Shown piece by piece: positions 43,691-52,159 of a stretch of DNA of 64,000 bases. Position 1 is the stretch's first letter; the number at the start of each line of letters is the position of its first letter. This DNA is from Leclercia sp. 29361. GTDB taxonomy: Bacteria; Pseudomonadota; Gammaproteobacteria; Enterobacterales; Enterobacteriaceae. Where the stretch lies: assembly GCF_011290365.1 (NCBI RefSeq), contig NZ_CP049786.1:4526001-4590000 (forward strand), in the 5' to 3' direction. The notes beneath the pieces were generated by a model. That model was not told where the DNA came from. It worked only from the letters and a program-made list of their open reading frames with translations, and searched no databases. The position numbers and the translations under genes were made by a program.

Positions 43691-44794
43691 TTACGCCAGT
43701 TGGCGTAGCATCCGGCGCAGCGGCTCGGCGGCACCCCACAAAAGCTGGTCGCCGACGGTAAAGGCGGAAAGGTACTCCGGCCCCATATTTAGTTTACGCA
43801 GGCGTCCTACAGGGGTAGATAATGTGCCGGTGACCGCAGCAGGGGTCAGTTCACGCATGGTGATGTCGCGGTCGTTAGGGATGACTTTTGCCCACGGGTT
43901 ATGCGACGCGAGCAATTCCTCCACAGTTTGTATGGATACATCTTTTTTCATTTTAATTGTGAATGCCTGGCTGTGGCAGCGCAGCGCGCCGATGCGCACG
44001 CACAGACCGTCAACCGGGATCACCGAAGAGGTACGCAGGATTTTGTTGGTCTCGGCCTGGCCTTTCCACTCTTCGCGGGTTTGGCCGTTGTCCAGCTGCT
44101 TGTCGATCCACGGGATCAGGCCACCGGCCAGCGGTACGCCGAAGTTATCCACCGGCAGCTCGCCGCTGCGGGTCAGCTGAGTGACTTTACGCTCGATATC
44201 AAGAATAGCGGACGCCGGGTTGGCCAGCTCTTCCGCCACGCTGTGCTGCAGCTGGCCCATCTGGGTCAGCAGCTCGCGCATATGACGCGCACCGCCGCCG
44301 GATGCCGCCTGGTAGGTGGCGACAGAAACCCACTCCACCAGATCCTGGGCAAACAGACCGCCCAGCGACATCAGCATCAGGCTGACCGTACAGTTACCGC
44401 CAACGAAGGTTTTAACGCCGTTATTCAGGCCGTGCGTGATGACGTCCTGGTTGACCGGGTCAAGAATGATGATCGCATCGTCTTTCATGCGCAGCGAAGA
44501 GGCCGCGTCAATCCAGTAGCCCTGCCAGCCGCTTTCACGAAGCTTTGGGTAAATTTCGTTGGTATAATCGCCGCCCTGGCAGGTGACAATAATGTCCAGC
44601 GCCTTCAACGCTTCCAGATCGTAAGCATCCTGCAACGTGCCTGTGGTACCACCAAAGGACGGTGCAGCCTGGCCGAGCTGGGAAGTGGAGAAGAAGACCG
44701 GGCGGATAGCGTCGAAATCGCGCTCTTCAACCATGCGTTGCATGAGTACAGAGCCGACCATACCGCGCCAGCCGATAAAACCAACGTTTTTCAT
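43691..44794 (-). CDS. asd: Aspartate-semialdehyde dehydrogenase
   Basis: NADPH enzyme that converts aspartyl phosphate to aspartate semialdehyde, the branch point to lysine, diaminopimelate, threonine and methionine. The N-terminal Rossmann motif is [18 protein letters not shown]; active Cys135 lies in [10 protein letters not shown], and a His in [13 protein letters not shown] binds substrate. It has 367 residues, as in E. coli. It is divergent from yhgN and has its own terminator. Confidence 0.97.
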   Translation of the reverse strand: MKNVGFIGWRGMVGSVLMQRMVEERDFDAIRPVFFSTSQLGQAAPSFGGTTGTLQDAYDLEALKALDIIVTCQGGDYTNEIYPKLRESGWQGYWIDAASSLRMKDDAIIILDPVNQDVITHGLNNGVKTFVGGNCTVSLMLMSLGGLFAQDLVEWVSVATYQAASGGGARHMRELLTQMGQLQHSVAEELANPASAILDIERKVTQLTRSGELPVDNFGVPLAGGLIPWIDKQLDNGQTREEWKGQAETNKILRTSSVIPVDGLCVRIGALRCHSQAFTIKMKKDVSIQTVEELLASHNPWAKVIPNDRDITMRELTPAAVTGTLSTPVGRLRKLNMGPEYLSAFTVGDQLLWGAAEPLRRMLRQLA

Positions 44795-44971
44795 AGCATT
44801 TTTTTCCTGCAGAGGGTGTGTGCTGTTTATGCAAGCCAGTATTGAACTGGGATATGCTTCACATTACAAAATGCTGCCAAAGTCGCAAGCGAAATTAATC
44901 GATGATTGCCCGGCTATCAGAAAAAGAGCTAATCATCGGGATAACCATACAAGTATCAGGGATAATCTACG

Positions 44972-45565
44972 ATGAGTGAAATCATTTCCGCCGCTGTTTT
45001 ATTGATCCTAATTATGGATCCACTCGGAAATCTGCCTATCTTCATGTCGGTGCTGAAGCACACCGAGCCGAAGCGCCGTCGGGCGATCATGATCCGCGAA
45101 CTGCTCATCGCCCTGCTGGTAATGTTTATCTTCCTGTTTGCCGGCGAGAAAATCCTCGCATTCCTGAATTTACGCGCTGAAACGGTCTCCATCTCCGGCG
45201 GGATTATTCTGTTCCTGATTGCCATCAAAATGATTTTCCCGAGCAGCGAAGGGAGCAGCAGCGGCCTGCCTGCGGGTGAAGAGCCGTTTATTGTGCCGCT
45301 GGCGATCCCGCTGGTCGCCGGGCCGACGATTCTGGCAACCTTGATGCTGCTGTCGCATCAGTACCCGAATCAGATGAGCCATCTGGTGATTGCCCTGCTG
45401 ATTGCCTGGGGCGGGACCTTTATCATCCTGCTGCAGTCGTCGCTGTTTTTACGCCTGCTGGGGGAGAAAGGGGTTAATGCGCTGGAGCGGCTGATGGGAT
45501 TGATTCTGGTGATGATGGCGACGCAGATGTTCCTGGATGGGATCAGGGCGTGGATGAAGGGCTAG
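44972..45565 (+). CDS. yhgN: MarC-family inner-membrane protein YhgN
   Basis: Membrane protein of 197 residues with about six spans, as in E. coli YhgN. Conserved family segments are ILIMDPLGNLPIFMSVL near the N-terminus and VPLAIPLVAGPTILATLM in the middle. MarC relatives were once thought to affect antibiotic resistance; their function is unknown. It is followed immediately by repeat copy C, whose hairpin is probably its terminator. Confidence 0.9.
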   Translation: MSEIISAAVLLILIMDPLGNLPIFMSVLKHTEPKRRRAIMIRELLIALLVMFIFLFAGEKILAFLNLRAETVSISGGIILFLIAIKMIFPSSEGSSSGLPAGEEPFIVPLAIPLVAGPTILATLMLLSHQYPNQMSHLVIALLIAWGGTFIILLQSSLFLRLLGEKGVNALERLMGLILVMMATQMFLDGIRAWMKG

Positions 45566-45570
45566 CAAGG

Positions 45571-45634
45571 TAAAAGCAAAACGACAACGAAAGTTGTCGT
45601 TTTTAGTGTTTGCACCCCTCCCTGTGGGAGAGGG
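45571..45634 (+). repeat. Composite terminator-palindrome repeat, copy C (shortened, variant stem)
   Basis: It starts TAAAAGCAAAA like copies A and B, five bases after the yhgN stop. It has the hairpin AAAACGACAAC-GAAA-GTTGTCGTTTT, the shared spacer GTGTTTGCACC and the palindrome CCTCCC-TGT-GGGAGAGGG. It lacks the right end CCGGGGTGAGGGCATCAGG. Two stem positions differ from copies A and B on both arms, so pairing is kept. The hairpin with its T-run is probably a terminator for yhgN and gntU. Confidence 0.8.
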
Positions 45635-45646
45635 AGACAAGAAACA

Positions 45647-46987
45647 CTAGCTCAGCAGCGTAAACGCAATCATCCCGACAATCGCCCCGGTGGTGCCGAG
45701 GATGGTTTCCATCATCGTCCAGGTCTTGAGGGTTTGCGCTTCGCTGGCGCCGGTGAATTTACCGAACAGCCAGAAGCCCGCATCGTTGACGTGGGACACC
45801 ACAATCGACCCACCCGCGATACAGATAGACAGCGCTGCCATCTGCGCGCCGGAGTAATTCAACTGCTCAATCACCGGCATCACCAGCCCGACCGCCGTTA
45901 AACAGGCTACGGTCGCGGAGCCCTGAATGATACGCACCGCCGCAGCCAGCACGAAACAGGTGACCGCAACTGGCAGGCCCATTCCGGTGAGCGCTTCGCC
46001 CAGTGCCGGGCCGACGCCGGAATCCACCAGCACCTGCTTGAACACCCCGCCCGCACCGATCACCAGCAGAATAATCCCTGCCGGTTGCAGCGCCGCGCCG
46101 CAGATCTCCATCACCCGATCCTTCGCCATACCCTGACGCATCGCCAGGCCATAAATGGCAACCAGACAGGCGACCAGGATCGCGGTGAACGGATGGCCGA
46201 TAAACTCAAACCACTCGTAAGCGCTTGAACCGACCGGCACAAAGCGCGCAGCGATGGTTTTCAGCCCTACCAGCACCAGCGGGAGCAGGATCAGCGCGAG
46301 GCTAAAGCCGAACGACGGCATTTTGCTCTCGCCCAGGTGCGGCTCGGTAATGTCGTCAGGAATGTGCAGTTCAACGTAACGGCTGATAAAGTTGCCCCAC
46401 AGCGGACCGGCGATCAGCATGCCCGGGATCGCGGCGCAGAGACCAATCAGGATCATCCAGCCAAAGTCAGCGTGCATCTGGGAAGCCAGCAGCATCGGCG
46501 CAGGCCCTGGCAGCAGAAAGGCCGCCGCCGCTGCCACACCGGCAAACAGAGGAATAACCAGCTTCACCAGGTTAGTACCGGTATGGCGCGCCATGGAGAA
46601 GGCCACGCTAATCAGCAGCACCACCGCCACCTCGAAGAACAGGGGCAGCGCGCAGATCAGACCGGCCAGACCAATCGCATAGTGCGCCCGGCTGTGGCCG
46701 AATGATTTCAACATTTTGACGGCGATCTGATCGACCGCGCCGGTTTCATGCAGGATTTTGCCAAACATCGCGCCCAGGGCGACGACAATGGCCAGGAAGC
46801 CTAGCGTGCCCCCCATCCCCTTTTCCATGGTCGCGGCGATTTTGTCGAGCGGCATTCCGGAAAAGAGACCTGCACCAATAGATACCACCATCAAAGCAAC
46901 GAAGGCGTGCATACGGGCCTTCATCACCAAAAACAGCAGCAACAGCACGGAGCCGACTGCTGTTAAAACAAGCGTTAACGTACTCAA
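45647..46987 (-). CDS. gntU: Low-affinity gluconate permease GntU
   Basis: GntP-family gluconate:H+ symporter with 446 residues and about 12-14 predicted spans. Conserved segments VVSHVNDAGFWLFGKF and FLLPGPAPMLLASQMHADFG correspond to those in GntT (21001-22317). It lies three bases after gntK, so the two are cotranscribed. Confidence 0.95.
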   Translation of the reverse strand: MSTLTLVLTAVGSVLLLLFLVMKARMHAFVALMVVSIGAGLFSGMPLDKIAATMEKGMGGTLGFLAIVVALGAMFGKILHETGAVDQIAVKMLKSFGHSRAHYAIGLAGLICALPLFFEVAVVLLISVAFSMARHTGTNLVKLVIPLFAGVAAAAAFLLPGPAPMLLASQMHADFGWMILIGLCAAIPGMLIAGPLWGNFISRYVELHIPDDITEPHLGESKMPSFGFSLALILLPLVLVGLKTIAARFVPVGSSAYEWFEFIGHPFTAILVACLVAIYGLAMRQGMAKDRVMEICGAALQPAGIILLVIGAGGVFKQVLVDSGVGPALGEALTGMGLPVAVTCFVLAAAVRIIQGSATVACLTAVGLVMPVIEQLNYSGAQMAALSICIAGGSIVVSHVNDAGFWLFGKFTGASEAQTLKTWTMMETILGTTGAIVGMIAFTLLS

Positions 46988-46990
46988 AAC

Positions 46991-47518
46991 TTACTGCCTT
47001 TTATTAATGACCTCAATGGTGCTGGCAACAACACCGTCCAGCGGCTGATCGATATCCACGACCAGGACATCGCTTTCATCCGCGCCCGGCTCCTGCAGGG
47101 TTTCGAACTGCGTCACCAGCATCTGGGTTTTGAAGAAGTGGCCTTTACGCGCTTTCAGACGGGTTTCGATCACGTCGAAATCGCCCTTCAGGTAGATAAA
47201 GGAGAGATTAGCGTTGCCTTCACGCAGCTGGTCGCGGTAGGTCTTTTTCAGTGCGGAGCAGACGATCAGCGACACTTTGTTGGTGCGCTGCATAGCAAAG
47301 GCGGCATCATTCAAAGCCTGCAGCCACGGCTTACGATCGTCGTCGTTCAGCGGCTCGCCAGAGGCCATCTTGGTGATGTTGCTGCGCGGATGGAGAAAGT
47401 CACCATCAAGAAACGCGGCATGAATTTGATGCGCCACTTCGCTGGCAACGGCAGATTTACCGCTACCGGAAACGCCCATCAGGACATAAACGTGGTGATC
47501 TGGATTTGTGGTGCTCAA
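46991..47518 (-). CDS. gntK: Gluconokinase (thermoresistant type)
   Basis: Phosphorylates gluconate to 6-phosphogluconate, feeding the Entner-Doudoroff and pentose phosphate routes. The P-loop is MGVSGSGKSA near residue 14, and FLDGDFLHPRSNITKM follows. It has 175 residues, as in E. coli. First gene of gntKU with two overlapping GntR operators upstream (47537-47565). Confidence 0.96.
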   Translation of the reverse strand: MSTTNPDHHVYVLMGVSGSGKSAVASEVAHQIHAAFLDGDFLHPRSNITKMASGEPLNDDDRKPWLQALNDAAFAMQRTNKVSLIVCSALKKTYRDQLREGNANLSFIYLKGDFDVIETRLKARKGHFFKTQMLVTQFETLQEPGADESDVLVVDIDQPLDGVVASTIEVINKRQ

Positions 47519-47536
47519 GGTATGTCCCTCAGTCGA

Positions 47537-47565
47537 TTGTTACGGGTAACAGTTATCGGTAACAT
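47537..47565 (-). promoter_or_regulatory. Two overlapping GntR operators upstream of gntKU
   Basis: TTGTTACGGGTAACAG (47537-47552) and CAGTTATCGGTAACAT (47550-47565) each match ATGTTA-N4-TAACAT closely and share three bases. They lie 19-47 bases upstream of the gntK start, between gntR and gntK. Confidence 0.8.
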
Positions 47566-47644
47566 TGTCCTGCCGGGGCTGACGAGAAGCAATATCCAAA
47601 CGTGTGCGAAGTGAATAAGTGTGAGCTAGTTCAAACTTGTCAGG

Positions 47645-48640
47645 TTAAATCGATCCACCCGGTGACAATGTGAAACCTAAATCTAACATCTTAGGCGTCA
47701 CCGCCTCACCACGAATGCGCGCCAGCAGGCGTTCTGCACCGATACGGCCCATGCGCTCACGCGGCGTCAGAACGCTCGCCAGACGCGGTTCCATGACCTG
47801 ACCGATGTCGTGGCCGTGGAAACCGGCAATCGCCATATCACCCGGGATAGAAAGCCCCAGACGCTGGCACTCAAAGGCGGCGCCGACCGCGAGGTCATCG
47901 TTGGTACAGAAGATGCCATCAAGCTGCGGGTACTCGCGACGGGCCTGACGCATCAGCTCAATGCCGGAGGTGTAGGAAGAGGACTGCTCTACCATCACGC
48001 TGTAGGGCGTTAAGTTGGCGTCGAGCATCGCCTGCTCGTATCCCTTCTGTTTGATGATAGTACGTTCATCCAGACGTGCGCCAAGATAGGCGATATGGCG
48101 ATGACCGCGGGCGATAATCGCCGCTGTCATCTGGCGGGCAGCTTCGAAGTTATCGAACCCGACGGCGATGTCGAGGCAGGGCGACTGGCTGTCCATCAGC
48201 TCGACCACCGGAATACCTGCCACCTCGATCATCTTCAGCGTGCGGGCGGTGTGGGTGCGTTCGGTGAGGATCAGGCCGTCAATGTTCCAGGAGAGCATCG
48301 ACTCCAGACGTTCCTCTTCCAGTTCCGGTTTGTAGCCGTAGTGAGCGAGCATGGTCTGATAGCCAAAGGCGTCGGTGACGCTTTCGATGCCACGCAGCAC
48401 TTCCGCGAAGACCTGGTTGGTTAAGGAGGGGAGCAGGACGCCTACCGCACGGCTGGTGGCATTGGAGAGAATATCGGGGGCGCGGTTGGGGATATAACCC
48501 AGTTCATCAAGAGCAGCGGCAATCTTGCCACGTAACGCCACGGAAACCTGTTCCGGGTTACGTAAAAAACGGCTGACCGTCATTTTAGTCACACCGACGC
48601 GATCGGCTACATCCTGAAGTACGGGTCTTTTCTTTTTCAT
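47645..48640 (-). CDS. gntR: Gluconate utilisation repressor GntR
   Basis: LacI-family repressor released by gluconate. The N-terminal helix-turn-helix is LQDVADRVGVTKMTVSRFLRN, followed by the hinge and a periplasmic-binding-protein-like effector domain. It has 331 residues, as in E. coli. Four operator candidates at gntT and gntK in this window are its likely targets. Confidence 0.96.
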   Translation of the reverse strand: MKKKRPVLQDVADRVGVTKMTVSRFLRNPEQVSVALRGKIAAALDELGYIPNRAPDILSNATSRAVGVLLPSLTNQVFAEVLRGIESVTDAFGYQTMLAHYGYKPELEEERLESMLSWNIDGLILTERTHTARTLKMIEVAGIPVVELMDSQSPCLDIAVGFDNFEAARQMTAAIIARGHRHIAYLGARLDERTIIKQKGYEQAMLDANLTPYSVMVEQSSSYTSGIELMRQARREYPQLDGIFCTNDDLAVGAAFECQRLGLSIPGDMAIAGFHGHDIGQVMEPRLASVLTPRERMGRIGAERLLARIRGEAVTPKMLDLGFTLSPGGSI

Positions 48641-48694
48641 CGTCCTGAGAGAAACCGGTAGTGATAGATTCCTTCAGTTTATCACGGACAAAGG

Positions 48695-48725
48695 CCAACC
48701 TTCCCCTGGGAATGGGGAAGGCTGG
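48695..48725 (-). terminator. Hairpin downstream of yhhW
   Basis: CCTTCCCC (48699-48706) pairs with GGGGAAGG (48714-48721), extended by CC/GG with a bulge. On the minus strand it follows the yhhW stop by about ten bases and leads into GGCCTTTGTCC, a poor T-run. Confidence 0.55.
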
Positions 48726-48733
48726 TTATTTAT

Positions 48734-49429
48734 TTAGACCGGCGGCAGGTCGAACAGCAGAATCTCAGCGGCGCTGTCGGCATGCACGGAGATCGCCTGC
48801 TCATCCCAGATGGCCAGACCATCGCTGGTGGTCGCTTTGGTGCCGTTGATAGTCACTTCGCCTTTAACCACCTGGATCCACACTTTGCGGTTCGCGGCGA
48901 TCTGATGCACAGATTGCTCGTCTTTCGCCAGCGCCCAGCGGTAAAGCTCCATGTCCTGGTGCACTTTCAGCGAGCCGTCACGGGCATCCGGTGACAGTAC
49001 CAGCTGTTTCCCCTGCTCGGCGTCAAAACGACGTTGCTCGTAGCGCGGGGTAATGCCTTTTTCTTCCGGAATGATCCAGATCTGGTACAAACGCAGACGG
49101 TCGGTTTTGCTTGGGTTGTATTCGGAGTGACGCACCCCGGTACCCGCCGTCATAATCTGGAACTCACCCGCCGGAACCTGCTCTTTGTTGCCCATGCTGT
49201 CCTGGTGCTCAACGGCGCCTTCCAGCACATAGGTCAGGATTTCCATGTCTTTATGCGGGTGGGTACCAAAGCCCTGACCGGCATCGATCACGTCATCGTT
49301 AATGACTCGCAGTGCCGAGAAACCCATAAAGTTCGGGTCGTAATAATCGGCAAACGAGAAGCTATGCCATGAGTCCAGCCAACCATGATTTGCGTGACCG
49401 CGGTCGTTTGCTTTGCGTAAGAAGATCAT
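48734..49429 (-). CDS. yhhW: Pirin-family quercetin 2,3-dioxygenase
   Basis: Cupin (pirin) protein whose E. coli homologue YhhW has quercetinase activity in vitro. Metal ligands are in the N-terminal cupin: GTHPHKDMEILTYVLEG (two His) and later HQDSMG and ..AGEFQIMTAGTGVRHSEYN. The ATG at 49429 (MIFLRKANDRG) gives 231 residues as in E. coli; the 34-residue upstream extension is not conserved. The natural substrate is unknown. Confidence 0.92.
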   Translation of the reverse strand: MIFLRKANDRGHANHGWLDSWHSFSFADYYDPNFMGFSALRVINDDVIDAGQGFGTHPHKDMEILTYVLEGAVEHQDSMGNKEQVPAGEFQIMTAGTGVRHSEYNPSKTDRLRLYQIWIIPEEKGITPRYEQRRFDAEQGKQLVLSPDARDGSLKVHQDMELYRWALAKDEQSVHQIAANRKVWIQVVKGEVTINGTKATTSDGLAIWDEQAISVHADSAAEILLFDLPPV

Positions 49430-49552
49430 TGTTTTTACCCTCAGTTCGTTTCGATGGAGTAAGTGTGGACGCAATCGACCTGGGATCATAGAGGGTGAAA
49501 ATTGACTCCTCTGTTCAAAATAACTGAACAAGCACAGAGGAGTCTTTCAGGC

Positions 49553-50590
49553 TTATCTGGCAAGGGTTACCGTGGCAGGTGAGGCCTGTTCAAAGGCCCG
49601 TTCAAGGATTTCCAGGTTGGTCATCACTTCAATTTCCTTGACGTAATTAGGGGTACCTTTTGTGAGGGTCTCATACAGCGCATCGTAGACCTGGCCGTAG
49701 TCGCCGGTGCCCGGTTTGATCTCCTCTTTTACCGTTACTCCCGCGTCGTTGACGTACTCCAGCACGCCCACGGACGCATCCGCCGCAAAGCCTGGTTCAC
49801 CCGGCATGATGTTGGCCTTCAGGCTGGTCTCCTGCTGGTCGATGCCGTACTTGATAAACGAGCCTCTGGTGCCATGGACAATGAATTTCGGGTAGTCGGT
49901 CTTCACCAGATGGCTGGTTTTGACGATCGCCTTCAGGTCGCCGTAGAACAGCTGAGCTTCAAAGGTATCGTCCGGGTTGGCTTTATTGCGCAGGCTGCGG
50001 ATGTCGTACGCCACATGGTCCGGACGGCCGAACAGAGAGATGACCTGATCCATAGTGTGCACACCCAGGCCATAGAAAGAGCCATCCTGCGGCAGACCGG
50101 GTTTGGTCTCTGCCACCGGGCGGTAGTAATCGAAGTGGCTTTCGAACTCGACGATCTCGCCCAGCTTGCCGCTCTCAATCGCCTGTTTAGCAGTCAGGAA
50201 GCAGGTATCAAAGCGACGGTTCTGATACGGGCTGACGGTCAGCCCTTTGCTGCGGGCCAGTTCGAACAGCTCTTTCGCCTCGGCCATCGTCGGGGTGAAG
50301 GGCTTTTCCACCAGCACGTTTTTCCCGGCTTCCAGGGCGCGTTTCGCATACTCAAAGTGGCTGTCGGCGTGCGTGCAGACGATCACCAGCTTGACCTCAG
50401 GGTCGTTCAGCACCTCATCGAGATCGCTGGTGAAATGAATATGGGAGTACTGCGGTGACTGCTCTTCCGGCTTCGAGTGGCGGCGGAAGATGTGCGCCAC
50501 ATGCCAGCTGGCTTTACGGGTGAGAACGTACGGGAGGTGATAGCGGGTGGTGCTTTTGCCAAATCCAATAAATGCGCAGTGTAGTGTCAT
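49553..50590 (-). CDS. yhhX: Gfo/Idh/MocA-family oxidoreductase YhhX
   Basis: Predicted NAD(P)-dependent sugar-type oxidoreductase of 345 residues, as in E. coli YhhX. The N-terminal Rossmann segment is AFIGFGKSTTRYHLPYVL, and the catalytic-loop motif NVLVEKPFTPTMAEAKEL is intact. Substrate is unknown. It is divergent from the bactofilin gene, with an operator-like palindrome between them. Confidence 0.92.
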   Translation of the reverse strand: MTLHCAFIGFGKSTTRYHLPYVLTRKASWHVAHIFRRHSKPEEQSPQYSHIHFTSDLDEVLNDPEVKLVIVCTHADSHFEYAKRALEAGKNVLVEKPFTPTMAEAKELFELARSKGLTVSPYQNRRFDTCFLTAKQAIESGKLGEIVEFESHFDYYRPVAETKPGLPQDGSFYGLGVHTMDQVISLFGRPDHVAYDIRSLRNKANPDDTFEAQLFYGDLKAIVKTSHLVKTDYPKFIVHGTRGSFIKYGIDQQETSLKANIMPGEPGFAADASVGVLEYVNDAGVTVKEEIKPGTGDYGQVYDALYETLTKGTPNYVKEIEVMTNLEILERAFEQASPATVTLAR

Positions 50591-50689
50591 AGTGGTTTTC
50601 CTGGCTTAGGTCTCTGCTTTCAACCATAGCGCAACCTGGCGGCGAAATATATTTCTATAACGAATCCTAAAATGGCGGTCGAAAGCTTG

Positions 50690-50712
50690 ATCCTGGGTGA
50701 AATTACCAGGAT
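50690..50712. promoter_or_regulatory. Operator-like palindrome between yhhX and the bactofilin gene
   Basis: ATCCTGG (50690-50696) and CCAGGAT (50706-50712) are perfect 7-base inverted arms around a 9-base spacer. Outer CTT/AAG bases extend the match after a one-base offset. It lies in the 173-base divergent region, 52 bases before the bactofilin ATG. Confidence 0.45.
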
Positions 50713-50763
50713 AAGAAGACGGCCAAATCCCCCTGCTCGCGAAAGGAGTCGCGCTCATTTTCT

Positions 50764-51414
50764 ATGGACAGAAAATATCTCGCGTTAAATAGCGCCCTTC
50801 TCTTCTGGCTGCTCGCGCTGGTCGCCTGGTGCTCAGGCGCCCTCTTCCTGACGTGGCTGTTCGCTGCAGTCTCTTTGCTGAGCTTTGGCATCTCCCTTCT
50901 ACTCAATCAGGTTAAGATCATGTTTAAAAAGAGCAAAACACCCGAGACTGGCAAGCCAGAACTCATCCTTCCCCCGGTGCCCGTCATTGAAAAAGAGCCC
51001 ACCGCCACGGAGAAACACGGCACCACCGTTATCGCCAGCGATGTGCGGTTTGAAGGCAATATCGTTTCCGGTGGTCATGTCTACGTTCACGGGACGCTTA
51101 TCGGCAATATCGACTCCAAAGAGAGCCTGATCAAGATCATGCGTGGGGGTCAGGTGGAGGGAAATATCACCTGCCGGGAGCTGATCGTTGATGGCAAGGT
51201 GCTCGGCCAGTGTAGCAGCGATGTGATTGAAATCTGCGAGAACGGCCAGGTCACCGGGACCCTTGCCTACCGCACCCTGGCGGTGAAAAAAGGCGGGCTG
51301 TTTTCCGGCCAGGCAGAGGTGTTACCCGCCGTCGCGGAAAAGACCAACGTAGTGGGCCTGATGAAAGAGAGCGCGCCAGACCCGCTCGATCTCGTGCCGC
51401 TGCAAAAGCTGTAG
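50764..51414 (+). CDS. Membrane-anchored bactofilin (CcmA family)
   Basis: A 216-residue protein with two closely spaced hydrophobic segments (about residues 7-27 and 26-48), a basic linker MFKKSK and a bactofilin beta-helix domain (about 68-185; repeated GNIVSGGHVYVHGTLIGNI, GGQVEGNITCRELIVDGKV, NGQVTGTLAYRTLAVKKGG). Bactofilins are cytoskeletal polymers; CcmA of Proteus mirabilis affects cell curvature and is known in long and short forms. Here an internal ATG at 50920 (Met53) has AGG eight bases upstream and would give a soluble form. E. coli K-12 lacks this gene between yhhX and ryhB, to my knowledge. Role here is inferred. Confidence 0.88.
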   Translation: MDRKYLALNSALLFWLLALVAWCSGALFLTWLFAAVSLLSFGISLLLNQVKIMFKKSKTPETGKPELILPPVPVIEKEPTATEKHGTTVIASDVRFEGNIVSGGHVYVHGTLIGNIDSKESLIKIMRGGQVEGNITCRELIVDGKVLGQCSSDVIEICENGQVTGTLAYRTLAVKKGGLFSGQAEVLPAVAEKTNVVGLMKESAPDPLDLVPLQKL

Positions 51415-51418
51415 GGCA

Positions 51419-51511
51419 AAAAAAAGCCAGCGATAAGCTGGCTAAAATAATACTGGAAGCAATGTGAGCAATGTCGTGCTTTCAGGTTCCCGTGTCGGTA
51501 CTTCTGAAGGC
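51419..51511 (-). ncRNA. ryhB: RyhB iron-responsive small RNA
   Basis: The minus strand contains the conserved RyhB seed core, AACCTGAAAGCACGACATTG and CTCACATTGCTTCCAGTATTA (complement of 51450-51490), at the syntenic place between yhhX and yhhY. It ends with an AGCCAGC/GCTGGCT hairpin and a T-run (complement of 51418-51442). The 5' hairpin region differs from E. coli. RyhB with Hfq represses iron-using proteins during starvation. The 5' end is estimated from the E. coli alignment. Confidence 0.93.
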
Positions 51512-51513
51512 AA

Positions 51514-51532
51514 GACAATAATAATCATTCTC
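51514..51532 (-). promoter_or_regulatory. Fur box of ryhB
   Basis: GACAATAATAATCATTCTC matches the Fur consensus GATAATGATAATCATTATC at 16 of 19 positions. It overlaps the expected -10 region just upstream of the RyhB 5' end, so Fur with Fe(II) should block transcription. Confidence 0.85.
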
Positions 51533-51632
51533 ATTCGCACTTGTCTACTGATTTTTTGCAAAAAATGCTTGTTGACTCACATTTCAAACTCATGGATGTT
51601 GAAAGGGAACCTAACTAACTGAGGAAGAAGGA

Positions 51633-52121
51633 ATGAGTGAGATAGTGATACGCCACGTTGAAGCCGCCGATGCCGAAGCTTTACGCCTGCTGAATGCCCA
51701 TCCAGGGGTTTATCACGACACTCTACAACTTCCTCATCCTGCGATGGACATGTGGAAAGAACGGGTGATGCAAAAGCCGGGCAGGCGTCATCTGGTTGCC
51801 TGCCTGGACGGACAGGTTATCGGTCATCTGGTGCTGGACGTGATGGAAAATCCACGCCGCAGCCATGTGGCGACGTTCGGAATTGGTGTGTCAGCCGAGG
51901 TGCAGGGCCGCGGCGCGGGCAGCGCGTTAATGCGGGAGATGATCAACCTGTGCGACAACTGGCTGCGCATCGAGCGTATCGAGCTGACGGTGTTTGTCGA
52001 CAACGCCTCTGCCATCACCCTGTATCGTAAGTACGGCTTTGTGGTGGAAGGCACCGGGAAGAAGTTCGCCCTGCGTAACGGTGAGTTTGTCGATGCGCAC
52101 TTTATGGCGCGCATCAAGTAA
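51633..52121 (+). CDS. yhhY: GNAT-family N-acetyltransferase YhhY
   Basis: A 162-residue GCN5-related acetyltransferase. The acetyl-CoA loop is VQGRGAGSALM, with the C-terminal ELTVFVDNASAITLYRKYGF motif. E. coli YhhY acetylates free amino acids and aminoacyl compounds in vitro. It has AGGAAG as ribosome site and stands alone, convergent with ggt. Confidence 0.92.
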   Translation: MSEIVIRHVEAADAEALRLLNAHPGVYHDTLQLPHPAMDMWKERVMQKPGRRHLVACLDGQVIGHLVLDVMENPRRSHVATFGIGVSAEVQGRGAGSALMREMINLCDNWLRIERIELTVFVDNASAITLYRKYGFVVEGTGKKFALRNGEFVDAHFMARIK

Positions 52122-52130
52122 GCATGAAAA

Positions 52131-52151
52131 CCTCTCCCCATTGGGGAGAGG
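52131..52151. terminator. Perfect palindrome between yhhY and ggt
   Basis: CCTCTCCCC (52131-52139) pairs perfectly with GGGGAGAGG (52143-52151) around ATT. A-rich left and AAAAGATT right flanks make a weak bidirectional terminator. Same family as the other GGGAGAGGG palindromes. Confidence 0.65.
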
Positions 52152-52159
52152 TAAAAGAT

